The notes under the pieces were generated by a model. The model ran no database searches. It worked only from the letters and a program-made list of their open reading frames with translations, and was not told where the DNA came from. Shown here piece after piece: positions 1-6,084 of a stretch of 6,769 nucleotides of DNA. A program made the position numbers and the translations under genes. Every line of letters begins with the position of its first letter. Positions within the stretch are counted from its first letter, which is position 1. The stretch is from an uncultured Campylobacter sp. (GTDB lineage Bacteria; Campylobacterota; Campylobacteria; Campylobacterales; Campylobacteraceae): contig NZ_CALJPC010000053.1 in NCBI RefSeq assembly GCF_937981295.1, positions 1 through 6,769 on the forward strand, written 5' to 3'.

Positions 1-39
1 GGAGCATTTGCTCGTCTGCTACCGCCGTTGCGATTATTC

Positions 40-177
40 CTTGTAGGGGTGTTATTTTCTAAGTAAGTCTTCCTTCTTATGGTTTTATTTCTTTCAGGAG
101 TATTTTTTGCCTAGTACTATATTATAAACAATATTGATCTTAATATATTTTTATCGCTTGTGGGGATATTATTTGCC
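40..177. repeat. Three degenerate 21-bp direct repeats
   Basis: The copies lie at 40-60, 91-111 and 157-177. By hand, copy 1 matches copy 3 at 16 of 21 positions and copy 2 matches copy 3 at 15 of 21. The shared pattern is CTT, a G-rich GGGG/GGAG core, then TATTTTTTGCC-like sequence. Start-to-start distances are 51 and 66 nt, both multiples of three. On the minus strand all three fall in one frame and read as variants of ANNIPTSDKN, AKNTPERNKT and ENNTPTRNNR, but stop codons separate the first from the second. They are either decayed protein repeats or non-coding repeats. Confidence 0.45.
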
Positions 178-324
178 AAAGCAGTTCTTTTATCATAGAT
201 AGAGCAACCTCTTAGCCTATCCCTTTTAAGGATATTTTATGTGTAGCCTTGCTTTTGATATTTTGGGCTTTGCTCTAATAGAATGCTTGAGTATCTAAAG
301 GATATTGAAGATATTTAGGTATGA

Positions 325-398
325 AGTATTAAGGGTGGCAACCCATCATTTTTTAATCACTCCCCCATATTTTAAAAGCCTTTGGCTATCTTAATACT
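325..398. repeat. Inverted repeat enclosing two small hairpins
   Basis: AGTATTAAG at 325-333 is the perfect reverse complement of CTTAATACT at 390-398. The enclosed 56 nt include a GGGT-GGCA-ACCC mini-hairpin and an AGCC-TTT-GGCT mini-hairpin (377-387), giving a possible multi-branched fold. It lacks tRNA landmarks such as a T-arm sequence, so it is not a tRNA. It may be chance in AT-rich DNA. Confidence 0.35.
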
Positions 399-584
399 AT
401 ATAAGAAAATAGCATAGCTTCCTTTATACTTTTAAAGAAGCCTCTAAACCCTTAGACTTTTTATCTGTAAATGAAAGTAAAAGAAGAGATTAATAAATTT
501 GAGCTAAGAAGCTTTTAAGATCTTTCTAATATAATCCCCTTGTTCATAAGGACGAATAAGGATTTAAGCTTTTATCTATTTTTA

Positions 585-609
585 TTTGTTCTTTGCCTTA
601 AAGAACAAA
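585..609. repeat. Perfect 10-bp stem-loop
   Basis: TTTGTTCTTT (585-594) pairs exactly with AAAGAACAAA (600-609) around a GCCTT loop. A competing 8-bp stem, TGCCTTAA (594-601) with TTAAGGCA (628-635), uses part of the same bases, so the two cannot form together. No T-run follows on either strand, so this is not a typical intrinsic terminator. Its function is unknown. Confidence 0.5.
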
Positions 610-781
610 CATCTTACAGATAGGCGCTTAAGGCATTTGGTGAAAATGTGTTAATCAACCTCCTTAAGATTTTAAACCTTGAGCTGCTACAAGGCTTAAG
701 CTAAATTTCTTGAGGTTTGAAACTTCTTAACTCATTTTTGCCTATTATTTAAAGTTTCCTTAAGAGACGACAAATATTTTT

Positions 782-805
782 ATATAGTTTTTTAAAAGAC
801 TATAT
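782..805. repeat. AT-rich 10-bp stem-loop
   Basis: ATATAGTTTT (782-791) pairs with bases 796-805, with one T-G wobble, around a four-base TTAA loop. It lies about 150 nt before the first gene. It has no GC-rich stem or T-tract, so a terminator call is not supported. It could be a leader RNA structure or chance. Confidence 0.3.
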
Positions 806-950
806 GCGGATATTCTGTAATCGAGTGTTCGGGGGAATTCTGAGGGTTGTACAAATTCAACGCAGGACACCACTTTTATTACTAATTAAATCGCAAATTC
901 TATGATTGATCGGTTATATCTAAAAAACCAAAAATAAGTAAGGATATAAA

Positions 951-1412
951 ATGAAATTTTTTCTCATCATAATTAGTATATTTCTTTGTATTTATATTGT
1001 TCTTTCGGTGCTAAGTTTTTCGCCTTGTGATATTAACGATATGTTGAGGCGGAACTACAATCGTATGGAGCAAAAATGCAGATTAAAATTGATACGACGA
1101 GCTAATAATGGCAACAGCGGGGCATATAGGCGACTTTTCTATTTTTATGAATTTTATTTTTTAGATAGATATTGTATAGATCAAAAGGCGCAGCAAGAAT
1201 TAGACAAAGAGGAGCTAAATTTTATTAAAAAATTTCATTCTGTAAATTTAGATCTATGCACAAATAACGATTTTATAGTTGGTTTATTAAAAAAGTGCGT
1301 TTTGAAAGAGGGAAATTTCACATTATGTACCAAGCGGATCGGAAAGGAAAAAGAGATTAACATGGATAAAGTCATGCATCTATATGACGTAGATAGGAAG
1401 CCAAAAGAATAA
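951..1412 (+). CDS. Membrane-anchored small protein, first of a paralogous pair
   Basis: I do not recognise the family. This 153-aa protein starts with a hydrophobic stretch (about residues 3-23) after a single Lys, which looks like a signal anchor or uncleaved signal peptide, so the rest probably lies in the periplasm. The soluble part shares a pattern with the next gene: CDI.D (Cys26), K-C-R (Cys43), I-R, then GN..AY.RL...Y (54-66), which resembles one helical-repeat unit, and LD.EE..F.KK. The C-terminal third (from about residue 97) has no counterpart in the neighbour and carries three further Cys, so extra disulfides are possible. The start is chosen for the TAAGGA at 939-944, 6 nt upstream. 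The stop is 8 nt before the next start, so the two genes are very likely cotranscribed. By context it may be a periplasmic immunity protein; that is inference. Confidence 0.8.
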   Translation: MKFFLIIISIFLCIYIVLSVLSFSPCDINDMLRRNYNRMEQKCRLKLIRRANNGNSGAYRRLFYFYEFYFLDRYCIDQKAQQELDKEELNFIKKFHSVNLDLCTNNDFIVGLLKKCVLKEGNFTLCTKRIGKEKEINMDKVMHLYDVDRKPKE

Positions 1413-1420
1413 GAGATTTC

Positions 1421-1756
1421 ATGAAAAATAAAATTTACTTTATTGCTGCCGCTATAATATTATTTGTGTGGATATTTTATCTATATAAAGAGCAAAGCGC
1501 CTCTTGCGATATAAAAGATCTTTTTATGGGCGATTCCGAAATAACAAAAGAGTGCAGGATTGTCATAATAAGGCAATTTGAAAAGAACGGTAACCCGCGC
1601 GCATATAAAAGACTGAGTTTGGTTTATGGAAAAATTTTAAGCGAAAAACCTATAGAAGAGGTTTTAGATGAGTTAGATCAAGAAGAGATAGAATTTTTGA
1701 AAAAATTGTATCCTGATTCAGAAATTCTATCTAAAGAGTTGCCAAGCAGAAAATAA
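1421..1756 (+). CDS. Membrane-anchored small protein, second of a paralogous pair
   Basis: This 111-aa protein is a shorter paralogue of the preceding gene and also belongs to no family I recognise. A hydrophobic segment at about residues 5-22, after Lys2 and Lys4, predicts an N-terminal anchor with the remainder outside the cytoplasm. It keeps the shared features: CDIKDL (Cys29), ECR (Cys45), the GNPRAYKRL...Y helical segment (57-69) and LDQEEIEFLKK. The two conserved cysteines, 16-17 residues apart in both proteins, would suit a disulfide in the periplasm. It lacks the Cys-rich tail of its neighbour. Only a weak AAGAG precedes the start, so it may depend on translational coupling with the gene 8 nt upstream. 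Its role could be immunity to a toxin acting at the envelope, judged from context alone. Confidence 0.8.
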   Translation: MKNKIYFIAAAIILFVWIFYLYKEQSASCDIKDLFMGDSEITKECRIVIIRQFEKNGNPRAYKRLSLVYGKILSEKPIEEVLDELDQEEIEFLKKLYPDSEILSKELPSRK

Positions 1757-1831
1757 TCAATTTTTATAAATGTAAATTTGTCATAAAGATGGCTAAATGT
1801 TTAATAAAGAATGAAAAAAGGACGGTAATTA

Positions 1832-2218
1832 ATGGACTTAAAGCTTTTATACCAGAATTCAACGAATTCTGATAAATTTAGCATCTATTCGTTTGTTGGA
1901 AAATTTATATATCAAAAAACTTGGTCGGATTGCGACTATTGGGAGTTAGATAAAGCTTTAATGCAAATTTTGAGCTTTTATCATAATAAAACGCTTCCAA
2001 AAGAAATTTTCATCGCAATACTAGCGATATTTAATGATGTTATCGGCGTGGAGGATAAATCAGAAATTTATGTAAGCAATATGCTGTGTGCGAAAAACAG
2101 CGATGGCGTGGTGCCTAGCATATATGATAGATTTGAAAGATTAAATGTTATGTGCAATAGCATCGTATTCAAAGAAGAATTTAGCAATAGCGGTTTTTGG
2201 TATGCTCCAAAGGATTGA
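1832..2218 (+). CDS. Predicted immunity protein, Imm41-like (first paralogue)
   Basis: This 128-aa soluble, probably helical protein has no signal peptide. It aligns without gaps over its first 43 residues to the next gene: YxN (7-9), SF-V-G (20-23), W31, D33, YW (36-37), L39 and L43 are all shared, as is a later I-Y/F-DRF-R motif. The SF(I/V)G...W.D..YW.L pattern recalls the Imm41 type of polymorphic-toxin immunity proteins; this is from memory and needs a profile search. Such proteins bind and block a cognate toxin domain in the cytoplasm, and the toxin target here is unknown. AAAAGGA at about 1816-1822 gives a well-spaced ribosome binding site (9 nt). A 75-nt gap separates it from the upstream gene, and the next gene begins 4 nt after its stop. 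Confidence 0.85.
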   Translation: MDLKLLYQNSTNSDKFSIYSFVGKFIYQKTWSDCDYWELDKALMQILSFYHNKTLPKEIFIAILAIFNDVIGVEDKSEIYVSNMLCAKNSDGVVPSIYDRFERLNVMCNSIVFKEEFSNSGFWYAPKD

Positions 2219-2222
2219 TGCA

Positions 2223-2618
2223 ATGAATCTTGTAAATTTTTATAGAAATACCGCATTTGATGATAGATATGATGCAAATTCGTTCATAGGTATGATTTTG
2301 GATAATAATCTATGGTGCGATGATGAATATTGGAAATTAGAAACCGATTTAAAAAAGATTTTGCGGCATTATAAAAACAAAGAGTTGGACCCAGAAATAA
2401 TGCAAGGCATTATTTCTATCTCTAATGATATATTTCTAAACGGAAGTTGGCGCGACGTAGATATAGACGCAAAAAGCGAATGTTTCAAGCTGGACGAATA
2501 TCAAGAAGATACAAAGCCGAATATTTTCGATAGATTTCGTCGCATAAAAAGCTTATTATTGGCGGTTGCGTCAGGGGATGAGAATTTTTATAAAATCAAA
2601 TTTTTCTATGAAAATTAA
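2223..2618 (+). CDS. Predicted immunity protein, Imm41-like (second paralogue)
   Basis: This 131-aa protein is a paralogue of the gene just upstream. The start is set at 2223, not at the in-frame ATG at 2145, for two reasons: AAGGA at 2210-2214 sits 8 nt before it, and from here the protein aligns residue for residue with its neighbour (FYRN at 6-9, SFIG at 20-23, W31, DD at 33-34, YW at 36-37, L39). The longer form would overlap the previous gene by 74 nt with unrelated sequence. It differs from its neighbour in a longer acidic central section (about residues 75-100), where specificity could have diverged. The arrangement is a tandem duplication followed by divergence, as is common when immunity genes track different toxin variants. 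The Imm41 link is by remembered pattern only. Confidence 0.85.
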   Translation: MNLVNFYRNTAFDDRYDANSFIGMILDNNLWCDDEYWKLETDLKKILRHYKNKELDPEIMQGIISISNDIFLNGSWRDVDIDAKSECFKLDEYQEDTKPNIFDRFRRIKSLLLAVASGDENFYKIKFFYEN

Positions 2619-2701
2619 TATAAATGATCTTTGCTTCGCAAATAAGGTGCATAATTTAGCAAAAGCAAAAATTATGGTGGATAGAGACGAAAGGGCATAA
2701 A

Positions 2702-3042
2702 ATGACATATATAAAAACATATCCCGATATGGTAGAGATGAGCGATTTTTTTGGTTTTTATCCGGATGAAATAGATAGCGATATTGGCAAATATATGTTC
2801 GAAATAGAGGGGTTAATATTTACACATTGCATAGTCGAGGGATGGGTAGAAATACTATAAAAGCAGGCAGGGAGACAGCTGTGGAATTTACCGCCGAATG
2901 CATTGAGTCCTTAAAAATCAGAAGAAATAAAGATAGCGAATTTATATAGATAGGACAAAATTTTGCTATAAATAGAATGGTGCAGATAGAGTTGTATATA
3001 AGACCGAAAATTTTATTAAAATATGCGAGTTTAGAATGCTAG
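2702..3042 (+). pseudogene. Decayed small immunity-like gene (frameshift plus stop)
   Basis: An ATG at 2702 with AAAGGG at 2690-2695 (6-nt spacer) opens a 52-codon frame ending at 2860 that reads like a real acidic protein (for example SDFFGFYPDEIDSDIGKY). The protein-like sequence then continues in the -1 frame, beginning around 2842-2863 (AVEFTAECIESLKIRRN), meets a TAG at 2947-2949, and goes on in that same frame to a TAG at 3040-3042 (NRMVQIELYIRPKILLKY). Repairing one lost base near 2845-2863 and one stop would give about 113 residues, the usual size for this array. I read it as an inactivated immunity gene. The alternative is a genuine 52-aa protein followed by non-coding DNA. I do not recognise the family. 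Confidence 0.6.
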
Positions 3043-3045
3043 ATG

Positions 3046-3093
3046 AAACCCACATCCCAATAAAAGGAAACCCAAATGCAAATTAACGGAAAA
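3046..3093 (+). repeat. 48-bp direct repeat, copy 1 (leader, RBS and start codon)
   Basis: This is identical over 48 bases to 6715-6762. It begins AAACCCACATCCC, holds the ribosome binding site (AAGGA, 3064-3068), the ATG at 3076 and codons for MQINGK, and stops matching at codon 7. Upstream, looser similarity extends a further 10-50 nt. Exact identity across both non-coding and coding bases implies recent duplication, gene conversion or selection on a recombination joint. Confidence 0.95.
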
Positions 3094-3471
3094 CATATAT
3101 TTCGCAAGGGCGTACTTCTGTACAAACTATGCGTAATGGCTTCTTTAGAATATCAAGATAAATATCTTGTGCACGCTACAGATGAAGATTGTGAAAATCC
3201 TAAGGAGATGGTATATTTTTTATGTGATTCCTGCACTAATGCCCTATTGGAGGAATTTGAATTTTGCTTCTTGCCATACGAAAGGGACGCGCTAAGAGAG
3301 CTTAAGTCCCTTATTCTTAAAAACTTTAAGGACGATAGATCATTATACGTAGATGATTATGAATATTTAGTCTATCACAATAAATCTTGGATAGAGGTCA
3401 GAGAGCTAGCTCTAAAAACAATCCAAATTTTTGGTTATGAGCTTGATGACTTTAACTATGACTTTGATTAG
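3076..3471 (+). CDS. Small protein of a repeated family in the array (paralogue of 4501)
   Basis: This 131-aa soluble protein is of a family I cannot name. It is paralogous to the gene at 4501: both have a Leu/Cys-rich first helix with ASLE.Q..Y, then DYE...YHN (94-102 here), and an almost invariant C-terminus RELALKTIQIFGY (109-121) ending in NYD. The middle (about residues 35-90) is diverged, suggesting a fixed scaffold with a variable surface. The 3' 60 bases of the two genes match at 51 positions by hand count. The 5' end lies inside the perfect 48-bp repeat shared with the gene cut off at the right edge, so at least three loci share parts of this gene. The start has AAGGA 7 nt upstream. 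By context it is a likely cytoplasmic immunity protein; no toxin partner is visible. Confidence 0.85.
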   Translation: MQINGKHIFRKGVLLYKLCVMASLEYQDKYLVHATDEDCENPKEMVYFLCDSCTNALLEEFEFCFLPYERDALRELKSLILKNFKDDRSLYVDDYEYLVYHNKSWIEVRELALKTIQIFGYELDDFNYDFD

Positions 3472-3495
3472 ACTTGGTTCGAAATGCGGTTTTAA

Positions 3496-3867
3496 ATGAA
3501 TAAAAAGACGTTTTTAACTATTTTATCGGTAATAATCGAAGATGGCGATTATATCTCTTTATGGGAAATCGTTTGGGAATTAAATTCTATTAACATTGCC
3601 AATTCGCTTAAAGTAGCGAAAAAAATTTTATTGTCCTTATACGAGCAAGGTTATATAAGATTGTTTAGTTCAAATTGGGGTTATGATACAGAAACAAAAG
3701 AGATATGTGATAAATCTGAAATTTTAAATATTTTAAGGGATGATAAAAATTATGAGCCGGTCGGCGTAAATAGCAAATATTTTTGTGTAACAGAAACAGA
3801 GCGGGGAAGAGCCTGTTATGCAAAACAAGACCAAAATTCTAAAAATAGTTTGAACGGTATAAAATGA
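3496..3867 (+). CDS. Possible winged-helix small protein
   Basis: This 123-aa protein looks like a winged-helix fold. A first helix (about 3-15) is followed by DGDYISLWEIVWELN (17-31), a third helix (about 36-52) ending in EQGYIRL, which resembles the turn into a wing, and later TETERGRACY (about 98-107), typical of the closing helix of such folds. Winged-helix proteins are usually DNA-binding, but the fold also occurs among small proteins next to toxin genes, so both a regulator of the array and an immunity protein are possible. The start at 3496 is the first ATG after an in-frame stop at 3493-3495. No good ribosome binding site precedes it, so translation may be weak or coupled to the gene 24 nt upstream. 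Its stop overlaps the next start (ATGA). Confidence 0.8.
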   Translation: MNKKTFLTILSVIIEDGDYISLWEIVWELNSINIANSLKVAKKILLSLYEQGYIRLFSSNWGYDTETKEICDKSEILNILRDDKNYEPVGVNSKYFCVTETERGRACYAKQDQNSKNSLNGIK

Positions 3868-4475
3868 GAATAAAAGCGCTCAATCTAAATTTAAGCCCAT
3901 ACGTCTATTTCTTTAGCGAAGCGGAAGATTTTCGGTTTAAGATTTTTGAAAATTTTCAAGCCGCAAGCGGGAAAATACCACTGGATTTTTATGAGCTTGA
4001 GGCGTTTAGCCTGATGAAAAGCACCGAAGTCTATGAGACCGACTCTATCGCTAGCACATTAACTCATAATTTTAGCTTATGCGATGATAATGTAAGAGAT
4101 ATTTTAATAATGCTATTTGGGCAATTTTATCTAAATAATTTCATCGATACCGATATAAAACATAAAACTAGCGCCAATATAAATTTAAATATGAAAAAAT
4201 TTGAAGAATGGAAGATTTTAAGAGAAAATTTCTTTTATAATTTAGATAAATTTATAGCTCGCTCATACGAGTATCTAAGAAATTATACTCACGCAGACAG
4301 CGCCTTTTGGGAGGAGCCGAATCGGTGGTGCCATTACAATATGTATATGTTTATCACGGAATGCGGTAAAAAATATTATGATGAAATTTTGATTCCTAGC
4401 CTCCGCAACAAATACGAACACATAGAGGTTGATACCGACGAAGAAGGAAATATAACTAAGTGGTACGGGATATAA
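3864..4475 (+). CDS. 203-aa protein of unknown family
   Basis: I do not recognise this protein, the longest in the window. It has no signal peptide or membrane segment and is rich in aromatic residues (YVYFFSEAEDF near the N-terminus; FWEEPNRWCHYNMYMF around residues 149-164). The predicted content is mixed, mainly helical, with an acidic C-terminal tail (VDTDEEGNITKWYG). The start overlaps the upstream stop in an ATGA, implying translational coupling and a likely functional pairing with the possible winged-helix protein. No strong ribosome binding site is seen. By position in the array an immunity role is plausible, but a two-gene unit with its partner is equally open. It has no paralogue in this window. 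Confidence 0.8.
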   Translation: MRIKALNLNLSPYVYFFSEAEDFRFKIFENFQAASGKIPLDFYELEAFSLMKSTEVYETDSIASTLTHNFSLCDDNVRDILIMLFGQFYLNNFIDTDIKHKTSANINLNMKKFEEWKILRENFFYNLDKFIARSYEYLRNYTHADSAFWEEPNRWCHYNMYMFITECGKKYYDEILIPSLRNKYEHIEVDTDEEGNITKWYGI

Positions 4476-4500
4476 AAGTAATAAAATTTAGGAGAATAAA

Positions 4501-4881
4501 ATGTCAATAAAAGAAAGGTTATTGAGAGAATTATGCTGCCTCGCCTCATTGGAATGTCAAGAAAGATATATGCTTAACCCCACAAAGGATAAGTATTTGT
4601 TGTGCATAGATTTAATAGAAGATTGTGAGAGTGCTTGTAAAATAGCCCTAGCAGAATCAAACAAAATTTATTTCAGTATAGAGGAACGTAAAGCGATAGC
4701 CAAAATGCTAGATAAATTTACGGAGTGTGATTCAAAATTTTGGGAAGAAGAGGAAAAGGCTTCTATGATAGACTATGAAGATTTTATATACCACAATAGC
4801 ACCTTTTGCGGACTACGCGAGCTAGCTTTAAAAACAATCCAAATTTTCGGATATAAATTAGATAACTTTAACTACGACTAA
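4501..4881 (+). CDS. Small protein of a repeated family in the array (paralogue of 3076)
   Basis: This 126-aa protein is the second full member of the family seen at 3076. It shares LASLE.QERY in the first helix, DYEDFIYHN (91-99), and RELALKTIQIFGY (106-118) ending in NYD. Its N-terminus differs (MSIKERLLREL instead of MQINGK), and the 48-bp repeat found before the other two loci is absent here, so the shared leader did not come with the family as a whole. It has five Cys in the first half but no export signal, so these are probably not disulfides. An AGGAG at 4490-4494 (6 nt from the ATG) is the best ribosome binding site in the array, suggesting good expression. The family is unnamed to me; immunity is inferred from context. 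Confidence 0.85.
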   Translation: MSIKERLLRELCCLASLECQERYMLNPTKDKYLLCIDLIEDCESACKIALAESNKIYFSIEERKAIAKMLDKFTECDSKFWEEEEKASMIDYEDFIYHNSTFCGLRELALKTIQIFGYKLDNFNYD

Positions 4882-4905
4882 AAGCCTTATAAGGATAAAA
4901 AAAAT

Positions 4906-5466
4906 ATGTATAAGCAAATAAAAGAGCTGCTAGAAAAGAGCGGCATAGAATTAAGCGATGGTTTGAAAGAGAGCGAAATAGACAAAATAGAGCAAATTTA
5001 TGAGTTTAAATTTCCGAAAAGTCTAAGAGATTTTTTGTCATATACATTGCCCATTTCGGTAGAATTTTATAATTGGAGAGACTTTAGCGATGAAAATATA
5101 AAGGAGATAAAGCGGGCTATGAACTACGTCTTTGAGTACTTAAAAAACGATCCTATTGATGAAATTTTCCCAAACGAGGGCTATTGGAATACGCAAAAAT
5201 GGGGCGCGATGCCCGAAGACAAATCTCGCAAGCGAGCCATTATACTAGAAGCAGCCAAAATCGCGCCTAAAATTATACCTATATATTCTCATAGGTATAT
5301 GCCGTGTCTTAAATTGCCGGATCCACCGGTTTTATCTATACACTATACCGACGTCATCTATTATGGGGAAAATTTATATGACTACTTTTTGAGGGAATTT
5401 AGCAAAAATCCTCTTAAGCCAGTCGGAAAATGCCCGTATGTGCCTTTTTGGTCTGATTTATACTAA
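4906..5466 (+). CDS. SUKH (SMI1/KNR4) domain protein, likely immunity protein
   Basis: This 186-aa protein shows the SUKH pattern along its length. An N-terminal helix has GLKESEIDKIEQIYEFKFP (19-37), followed by the SLRDFL segment (39-44) with which the domain usually begins. LP....FYNWRD follows (48-59), then APKIIPIYSHRYMP (120-133), then PVLSIHYTDVIYYG (141-154) and a final YDYF. SUKH proteins are a large superfamily of immunity proteins that bind toxin nucleases and other effector domains in the cytoplasm; this is established for the superfamily, while the partner here is unknown. The length fits a single full domain. AAGGA at 4891-4895 sits 10 nt before the start, and the upstream stop is 24 nt away. 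This is the most secure family call in the window. Confidence 0.9.
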   Translation: MYKQIKELLEKSGIELSDGLKESEIDKIEQIYEFKFPKSLRDFLSYTLPISVEFYNWRDFSDENIKEIKRAMNYVFEYLKNDPIDEIFPNEGYWNTQKWGAMPEDKSRKRAIILEAAKIAPKIIPIYSHRYMPCLKLPDPPVLSIHYTDVIYYGENLYDYFLREFSKNPLKPVGKCPYVPFWSDLY

Positions 5467-5558
5467 AATTTAATAAAGGCGAGTTTGCGTTAATCTACGC
5501 TTATTTGATTTTTAGAATTTAAAGAAAATATGCGTTAGCATAGTTAGGGTGGGGAAAA

Positions 5559-6038
5559 ATGATAGAAGCAGTGATTGACTTTGATGAGTTACAAAAAGAC
5601 AGAAGATATATTGATGAGAGGCATGATTATTGTCCCAAAGTAATAGAGCATAAGTTATACTCATATTTATCCGAAAAGCTGTCTTTACCGCTACGTATCG
5701 GTCCTGATGCATTCGCGGACTTCTTTTGGTTTCTGCGATTTAAGGAATGGAAAAACTATAGCGAGGAAGAGTGGGAGCAATATGAAGATAAAGACGAGTG
5801 GGAAAGCTATAGCGAATACATCGAAGAAAAAGAAGAAAACTCGAGATATGGGTTAAAAAATAAGCAAGGCGTTCGAGACGATTTAAAATTGATTTTCTTA
5901 AATTTTAATGCATTTAAGAAAAAATACAGCGATTTGGCTAAACAGCTGCTAGACGAGATAAAATTTACGCTCTCGGAGACTGCCAAATACCCAGATCACG
6001 ATGACTTGCTTGATATTCAAATAGAAATTAGAAGCTAG
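5559..6038 (+). CDS. Acidic small protein of unknown family
   Basis: I do not recognise this 159-aa protein. It has an aromatic-rich segment (AFADFFWFLRFKEW, 51-64) followed by a strongly acidic, probably helical stretch (residues 69-93 hold 14 Asp/Glu of 25) with spaced Trp and Tyr, then a helical C-terminal half (DDLKLIFLNFNAFKKKY). Runs of acidic and aromatic residues are common in proteins that cover the nucleic-acid-binding face of toxins, so an immunity role against a nuclease is a reasonable guess, but only a guess. The start is preceded by AGGGTGGGG, an atypical G-rich ribosome binding region about 5 nt from the ATG. A 92-nt gap separates it from the SUKH gene, the second-widest break between neighbours in the array, so a separate promoter is possible, though none is clear. 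Confidence 0.8.
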   Translation: MIEAVIDFDELQKDRRYIDERHDYCPKVIEHKLYSYLSEKLSLPLRIGPDAFADFFWFLRFKEWKNYSEEEWEQYEDKDEWESYSEYIEEKEENSRYGLKNKQGVRDDLKLIFLNFNAFKKKYSDLAKQLLDEIKFTLSETAKYPDHDDLLDIQIEIRS

Positions 6039-6084
6039 AAGATTATGAAGCGGCTACGAGAAATAAATTTGAGGAAAGAAGCGA

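Larger units (their letters stand above)
1..950. other. Gene-poor leader region with degenerate repeats and hairpins
   Basis: I find no frame here with a convincing start, ribosome binding site and protein-like sequence; stops are frequent in all six frames. The stretch holds three imperfect 21-bp repeats (40-177), a long-range inverted repeat (325-333 with 390-398), a perfect 10-bp hairpin (585-609) and an AT-rich hairpin (782-805). Several short frames end in broken protein-like tails (for example minus strand from about 230 to 1, and plus strand 799-885), so it may be decayed coding DNA, perhaps of an upstream toxin gene. A weak -10-like TTATAT at 914-919 is the only promoter candidate just before the first gene, and it has no recognisable -35. 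The region is likely the untranslated leader or boundary of the gene array. Confidence 0.6.

Noticed and set aside
40..177. CRISPR-like array
   Set aside because: The repeats are degenerate, their spacing is unequal, there are only three copies, and no cas gene is near.
325..398. tRNA-like cloverleaf
   Set aside because: The outer stem is 9 bp, and no T-arm, anticodon arm or CCA-type end can be placed.
585..609. Intrinsic terminator
   Set aside because: The stem is AT-rich and neither side is followed by a T-tract.
804..905. 33-codon plus-strand frame starting inside the AT-rich hairpin
   Set aside because: It has no ribosome binding site, and its Leu/Arg-rich product gives no sign of selection.
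2145..2222. Longer start for the gene at 2223, beginning at ATG 2145
   Set aside because: It overlaps the upstream gene by 74 nt, lacks the AAGGA seen at 2210-2214, and adds residues with no match to the paralogue.
2068..2277. Open minus-strand frame of 69 codons
   Set aside because: It lies opposite two paralogous plus-strand genes whose shared protein pattern proves the plus strand is coding; the minus product is not protein-like.
5530..5541. Small hairpin (ATGC-GTTA-GCAT) in the gap before the acidic gene
   Set aside because: The stem is only about five pairs and AT-flanked; this is expected by chance.
5512..5712. Open minus-strand frame of 66 codons
   Set aside because: It mostly opposes the start of the acidic gene at 5559, and its composition looks like reverse-strand translation.
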